A stretch of DNA of 64,000 nt from Microbulbifer taiwanensis. Lineage in GTDB: Bacteria; Pseudomonadota; Gammaproteobacteria; Pseudomonadales; Cellvibrionaceae. This document shows positions 60,710 through 64,000 of the stretch, piece after piece. Made by a program: the position numbers and the translations under genes. Each line of letters opens with the position of its first letter. Position 1 is the stretch's first letter. The notes beneath the pieces are model-generated. The model was not told where the DNA came from and searched no databases. It saw nothing but the letters and a program-made list of their open reading frames with translations. Location of the stretch: contig NZ_JACZFR010000021.1 of the NCBI RefSeq assembly GCF_014904815.1, forward strand, positions 81,236 through 145,235. Direction: 5' to 3'.

Positions 60710-62179
60710 ATGCACTATTTCAATAAACACTTGTTCAAATACCTGATCATCACCACTCTGGCCGCGGCCACCGCTGGCTGCGCCTTCAATCCGGCCACAA
60801 ACCGGCCGGACCTGGTACTGATGTCAGAGGAGAAGGAAATTGAGATCGGCAGGGAGATGCACCAGAAGCTGGTGGAGAGCACACCGATATACAAGGACCC
60901 GGTACTGACCGCCTATGTCGATCACGTAGGCCAGAAAGTGGCCGCGGCCAGCGACAGGCCGGAATTGAAATACCACTTCACGATTATCGACAGCCAGGAT
61001 ATCAATGCCTTTGCCCTCCCCGGCGGCTATGTCTATATCAACCGCGGCCTGCTGACCTATCTGCATTCTGAGGCGGAAATGGCGGCGGTATTGGCCCACG
61101 AGGTGGGCCATATTACCGCCCGTCACGCGGTGCGCCAGAAAACTGCGGCCACCGGTGCCGGCGTCGCCTCGGTGCTGTCAGTTCTGGTCACCGGCAGCGG
61201 TGTAGTGGGAGATGTGGCAAATCTCTGGAGCACGGCGGCAGTTAAAGGGTATGGCCGTGACATGGAGCTGGAAGCTGACCGCTTCGGCGCCCAGTACATG
61301 TATAACGCCGGTTACGACCCCCAGGCAATGATCAATGTGATCGGCCTGCTCAAGGACCAGGAAACTTTTGCCCGGCGCCGCGCACGCGTTGAGGGCAAAA
61401 AGCAGCAGACCTATCACGGTGTCTTTTCCTCGCACCCGCGTAACGATATCCGCCTGCAGGAAGTCGTGGAGGCCGCGGGCAAACTGCCCGAGGATCGCAA
61501 GATCACCAAGATTGAATACTATCGCGAGAAGACCGACGGACTGGTCTACGGCCAGAACGCCCAGCAATCGGAAAAGAATCGCTACAATCACAAGCGCCTG
61601 GGTTTTTCCCTGCTGTTTCCGGAGGGCTGGAAAGTGGAGAACCAGCGCTCCTCCATTGTCGGCACGGCACCGGACGGCAAGGCATCATTCACCATCAGGG
61701 TGGACCAGCGCAAGAACAACCAGCCCGCCGATATGACACTGCGCGAGTTCTACGATGTGCGTGATCTGGATCAGGATGAGGAGCTCAACCAGTATCGGCT
61801 CCTGGGCCATACCGGCAAACTGCCGGCCGCCGGCGATACGGATCCGGACAGGGTTGCGGTCATCTATTACGGGAGCCGCCAGTATATTCTCGAGGGCAAG
61901 ATCAATGACGGTGACGTCAGCGATGCGGAATCGCTCAATGAGTATGACAATCTGTTCCTAACCAGTATCCGCAGCTTCCGTCCCCTGCGTAAAACTGACA
62001 TTATCAAACCCGATATAAAGCGGGTCCGCTATGTCTTGGCCAATGAGAAGACTACCTTTGCCTCTCTGGCCCGACATATGGAAATCGGGGACTACGCCGA
62101 AGAGCAGCTTCGTCTGCTGAACGGATACTTTCCACGCGGCGAGCCCAAGCCCGGTGAGTGGATCAAGATAGTGCAGTAA
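60710..62179 (+). CDS. M48-family metalloprotease lipoprotein with C-terminal repeat domain
   Basis: A 489-residue lipoprotein (lipobox TAGC, Ala at +2) of the BepA/LoiP-like M48 family. Zinc ligands are His130 and His134 of HEVGH with catalytic Glu131, and Glu188 of ELEADRFG is the third ligand. The C-terminal part (about 290-489) has two beta-rich sections and an ending (EEQLRLLNGYFPRGEPKPGEWIKIV) like a LysM-type domain. Homologs process or degrade outer-membrane proteins and lipoproteins. As the last gene of the set it may mature or monitor the cluster's lipoproteins (inference). GGGAGGG precedes the ATG. Confidence 0.9.
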   Translation: MHYFNKHLFKYLIITTLAAATAGCAFNPATNRPDLVLMSEEKEIEIGREMHQKLVESTPIYKDPVLTAYVDHVGQKVAAASDRPELKYHFTIIDSQDINAFALPGGYVYINRGLLTYLHSEAEMAAVLAHEVGHITARHAVRQKTAATGAGVASVLSVLVTGSGVVGDVANLWSTAAVKGYGRDMELEADRFGAQYMYNAGYDPQAMINVIGLLKDQETFARRRARVEGKKQQTYHGVFSSHPRNDIRLQEVVEAAGKLPEDRKITKIEYYREKTDGLVYGQNAQQSEKNRYNHKRLGFSLLFPEGWKVENQRSSIVGTAPDGKASFTIRVDQRKNNQPADMTLREFYDVRDLDQDEELNQYRLLGHTGKLPAAGDTDPDRVAVIYYGSRQYILEGKINDGDVSDAESLNEYDNLFLTSIRSFRPLRKTDIIKPDIKRVRYVLANEKTTFASLARHMEIGDYAEEQLRLLNGYFPRGEPKPGEWIKIVQ

Positions 62180-62188
62180 CCCGGGAGC

Positions 62189-62225
62189 GCGGAGCTCCAG
62201 CTCCGCTTGCGGGCCGCAGGCCCGC
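62189..62225 (+). terminator. Double hairpin after the envelope cluster
   Basis: GCGGAGCT/AGCTCCGC (62189-62196, 62199-62206) and GCGGGCC/GGCCCGC (62209-62215, 62219-62225) are two perfect adjacent hairpins 9 and 29 bases past the protease stop. An A-run, not a T-run, follows, so on the plus strand they may act as structured 3' ends rather than classic terminators. Confidence 0.5.
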
Positions 62226-62274
62226 CTCTGCGAAAAAAACAACAAGCAAAACCGATAATAATAAGGAGCACTCC

Positions 62275-63906
62275 ATGTTCGGCATGATGATGCAATCCCA
62301 ACTCACACTGACCGGTATCATGCGCCACGCCCAGAGCAATTTCCCCAACAGTGAAATTGTCTCTGTGACCGCGGACAATCCGCAGCACCGCTACACCTAT
62401 CGCGAAGCCTTCGAGCGATCCGCGCAACTGGCCAACGCACTGCAGAAACTCGGCGTCCGGCCCGGCGACCGCATCGGCACCCTGGCCTGGAACGACTACC
62501 GCCACTTCGAACTCTACTACGCCACCTCCTGTAGCGGCCTCGTCTGCCACACCATCAACCCGCGCCTGTTCCAGGAACAGATTGCCTATATCGTCGAGCA
62601 CGCAGAAGACCGCTGGCTGTTTATCGACCCCATGTTCGTGCCACTGCTGGAGACATTGGCCGAAAAACTTTCCGCCGTCAGGGGTTACGTGGTGCTCACA
62701 GACAGCGCCCATATGCCCGAAACCCGCCTGCCCAATGTGCACTGTTACGAAGAACTGCTGGCTCTGGAGACAACCGAGTTCGACTGGCCGCAACTGGATG
62801 AGAACAGTGCCGCCGCCCTCTGCTATACCTCCGGCACCACCGGCAATCCCAAGGGCGTACTTTACTCTCACCGCGCCATGGTGCTGCATACCTACGGCGT
62901 ACTGCTGCCAGACGTGTTCGCGCTACAGGGCAACGAGGCGGTATTGCCGGTAGTGCCAATGTTCCATGTCAACGCCTGGTCCATCCCCTATGCGGTTCCC
63001 GCTGTGGGGGCCAAACTGGTGTTCCCCGGCCCCAAAATGGGCTGCGGCGAGACACTGAGCAGACTGATGCAACAGGAGGGTGTAACCATCGCCGCCGGGG
63101 TGCCGACCGTCTGGCTGGCCCTGCTCAAATTCCTGCGCGAAAGTGGCGAGACGATTCCCAGCCTCAACCGGGTGGTGGTGGGCGGTTCTGCCTGCCCCTG
63201 GCGCGTCATGGAGGAGTTCGAGCACAGCCACGGTGTCTACACTCACCACGCCTGGGGCATGACGGAGATGAGCCCGCTGGGCACCTACAACGCCCGGGTA
63301 CCGGATTCACTTCCGGCGGAGGATGCCCGCGCCCTGCGCCTGAAGCAGGGGCGCGCCGCCTACGGTGTCGAAATGCGCATCGTCGACGATAGCGGTCAGC
63401 CGCTGCCCCACGACGGCGAGGCCTTCGGTGCCCTGCAGGTGCGTGGCCCCTGGGTCTGCGAGCGCTATTTCAAGGCCGAGGAATCGGCGCTGACCGCCGA
63501 CGGCTGGTTCGATACCGGCGACGTGGCCACCATAGACCCGAGCGGCTACCTGGGCATCACCGACCGCACCAAGGATGTCATCAAGTCCGGCGGCGAATGG
63601 ATCTCCTCCATCGAACTGGAGAACTTCGCCATGACACTGGACGGCGTGGCCGAAGCGGCAGTGATCGGTGTCGCCCACGACAAGTGGGCCGAGCGCCCAC
63701 TGCTGATCGTGGTACCGACTCCCGACACCGAGCCTGATCCCAGGGCGATCCTCGAAGCCTTTGAAGGCAATGTGGCAAAGTGGTGGATACCGGACGACTG
63801 TGTGGTGGCCGGAGAACTGCCCCACACGGCCACGGGCAAGATCAGCAAGAAGGACCTGCGCCAGCAGTTTGCCGGGTACCGCTGGCCGGAAGAGGTGACC
63901 GCTTAG
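62275..63906 (+). CDS. Fatty-acid/medium-chain acyl-CoA ligase (AMP-forming)
   Basis: ANL-superfamily enzyme that activates carboxylic acids with ATP and CoA; the exact chain-length preference is not readable. The 543 residues have the P-loop-like [11 protein letters not shown] (about residue 183), WGMTEMSP, and the hinge/adenylation signature [36 protein letters not shown] and the catalytic Lys region [11 protein letters not shown] complete it. AAGGAG precedes the ATG at 62275. It stands apart from the envelope cluster and is probably a separate transcript. Confidence 0.92.
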   Translation: MFGMMMQSQLTLTGIMRHAQSNFPNSEIVSVTADNPQHRYTYREAFERSAQLANALQKLGVRPGDRIGTLAWNDYRHFELYYATSCSGLVCHTINPRLFQEQIAYIVEHAEDRWLFIDPMFVPLLETLAEKLSAVRGYVVLTDSAHMPETRLPNVHCYEELLALETTEFDWPQLDENSAAALCYTSGTTGNPKGVLYSHRAMVLHTYGVLLPDVFALQGNEAVLPVVPMFHVNAWSIPYAVPAVGAKLVFPGPKMGCGETLSRLMQQEGVTIAAGVPTVWLALLKFLRESGETIPSLNRVVVGGSACPWRVMEEFEHSHGVYTHHAWGMTEMSPLGTYNARVPDSLPAEDARALRLKQGRAAYGVEMRIVDDSGQPLPHDGEAFGALQVRGPWVCERYFKAEESALTADGWFDTGDVATIDPSGYLGITDRTKDVIKSGGEWISSIELENFAMTLDGVAEAAVIGVAHDKWAERPLLIVVPTPDTEPDPRAILEAFEGNVAKWWIPDDCVVAGELPHTATGKISKKDLRQQFAGYRWPEEVTA

Positions 63907-64000
63907 GTCCCTCATCCCGCACATTTTCGCCGCCGCGGGCCCCCCCCGGCCCCGGCGGCCGCCCCCCCCCCCCCCCCCCCCCCCCCCGCCCCCACCCCCC
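63907..64000. other. Window end: C-rich homopolymer tail
   Basis: After the acyl-CoA ligase stop a short unique stretch gives way to C-rich sequence from about 63939, ending in long runs of C (63962-64000). This is most likely low-quality sequence at a contig edge. No gene or terminator is called here. Confidence 0.7.

Overview
The window is high-GC chromosomal DNA with dense coding on both strands. It carries Gammaproteobacterial hallmarks: a divergent apbC(mrp)/metG pair, rsxABCDGE, ybgA-phrB, ydiJ, trhO and yqjD-yqjE-yqjK. The polyserine lipoprotein, the many exported proteins and the GDSL autotransporter suggest a marine Cellvibrionales member such as Microbulbifer. That placement is inference from gene content. 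I saw no rRNA, tRNA, CRISPR array, phage or intact transposase gene.

Layout. 1-5080 (minus): a truncated GDSL autotransporter esterase, a DUF2878 membrane protein, and ybgA-phrB. 5245-10029 (plus): ydiJ, a TPR protein and a 3D-domain secreted protein. 10127-14909: small secreted or cytosolic unknowns, a MITE-like nested palindrome, trhO, two SpoIIAA-like paralogs and apbC. 15094-21733: metG, a 2OG-Fe(II) oxygenase, a D-2-hydroxyacid dehydrogenase, the yqjDEK-like stress/membrane trio and a sirtuin. 21736-28736: yghU, a LysR regulator divergent from a GST, a class 3 lipase, and a 947-residue orphan protein. 28980-34771: the complete rsxABCDGE electron-transport operon. 35031-40429: a TetR regulator and two tandem lipoprotein lytic transglycosylases, each with two solute-binding domains. 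40535-45937: a diheme cytochrome/parallel beta-helix lipoprotein pair, a second MITE copy, a secreted unknown, a Yip1-family protein and ilvE. 62275-63906: an acyl-CoA ligase. The last ~60 bases are a C-rich homopolymer tail that looks like a contig-end artefact.

The most unusual region is 46649-62179, thirteen same-strand genes that look like one uncharacterised trans-envelope machine. They encode a TPR protein ending in a TonB-C-like domain, a polyserine lipoprotein, a second lipoprotein, a TPR/PEGA-like membrane protein and a PEGA-repeat protein with a catalytically dead FGE-type domain. Then come a small exported charged protein, a MotA/TolQ/ExbB channel, a degenerate actin/Hsp70-like protein with an FHA-like tail, and two VWA proteins whose single membrane helix carries an ExbD/MotB-style Asp. 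Two more lipoproteins and an M48 metalloprotease lipoprotein close the set. My reading is an ion-driven stator (channel plus a VWA heterodimer) coupled to periplasmic and outer-membrane lipoproteins. Every domain assignment comes from reading the translated sequence; no database search was possible.

Repeats are informative. Two copies of a nested-palindrome MITE (11212-11475, 43209-43363) differ by a deletion. A REP-type palindrome recurs three times (8336, 34797, 54735), and the last copy lies in frame inside the signal-peptide region of a gene in the unusual cluster.
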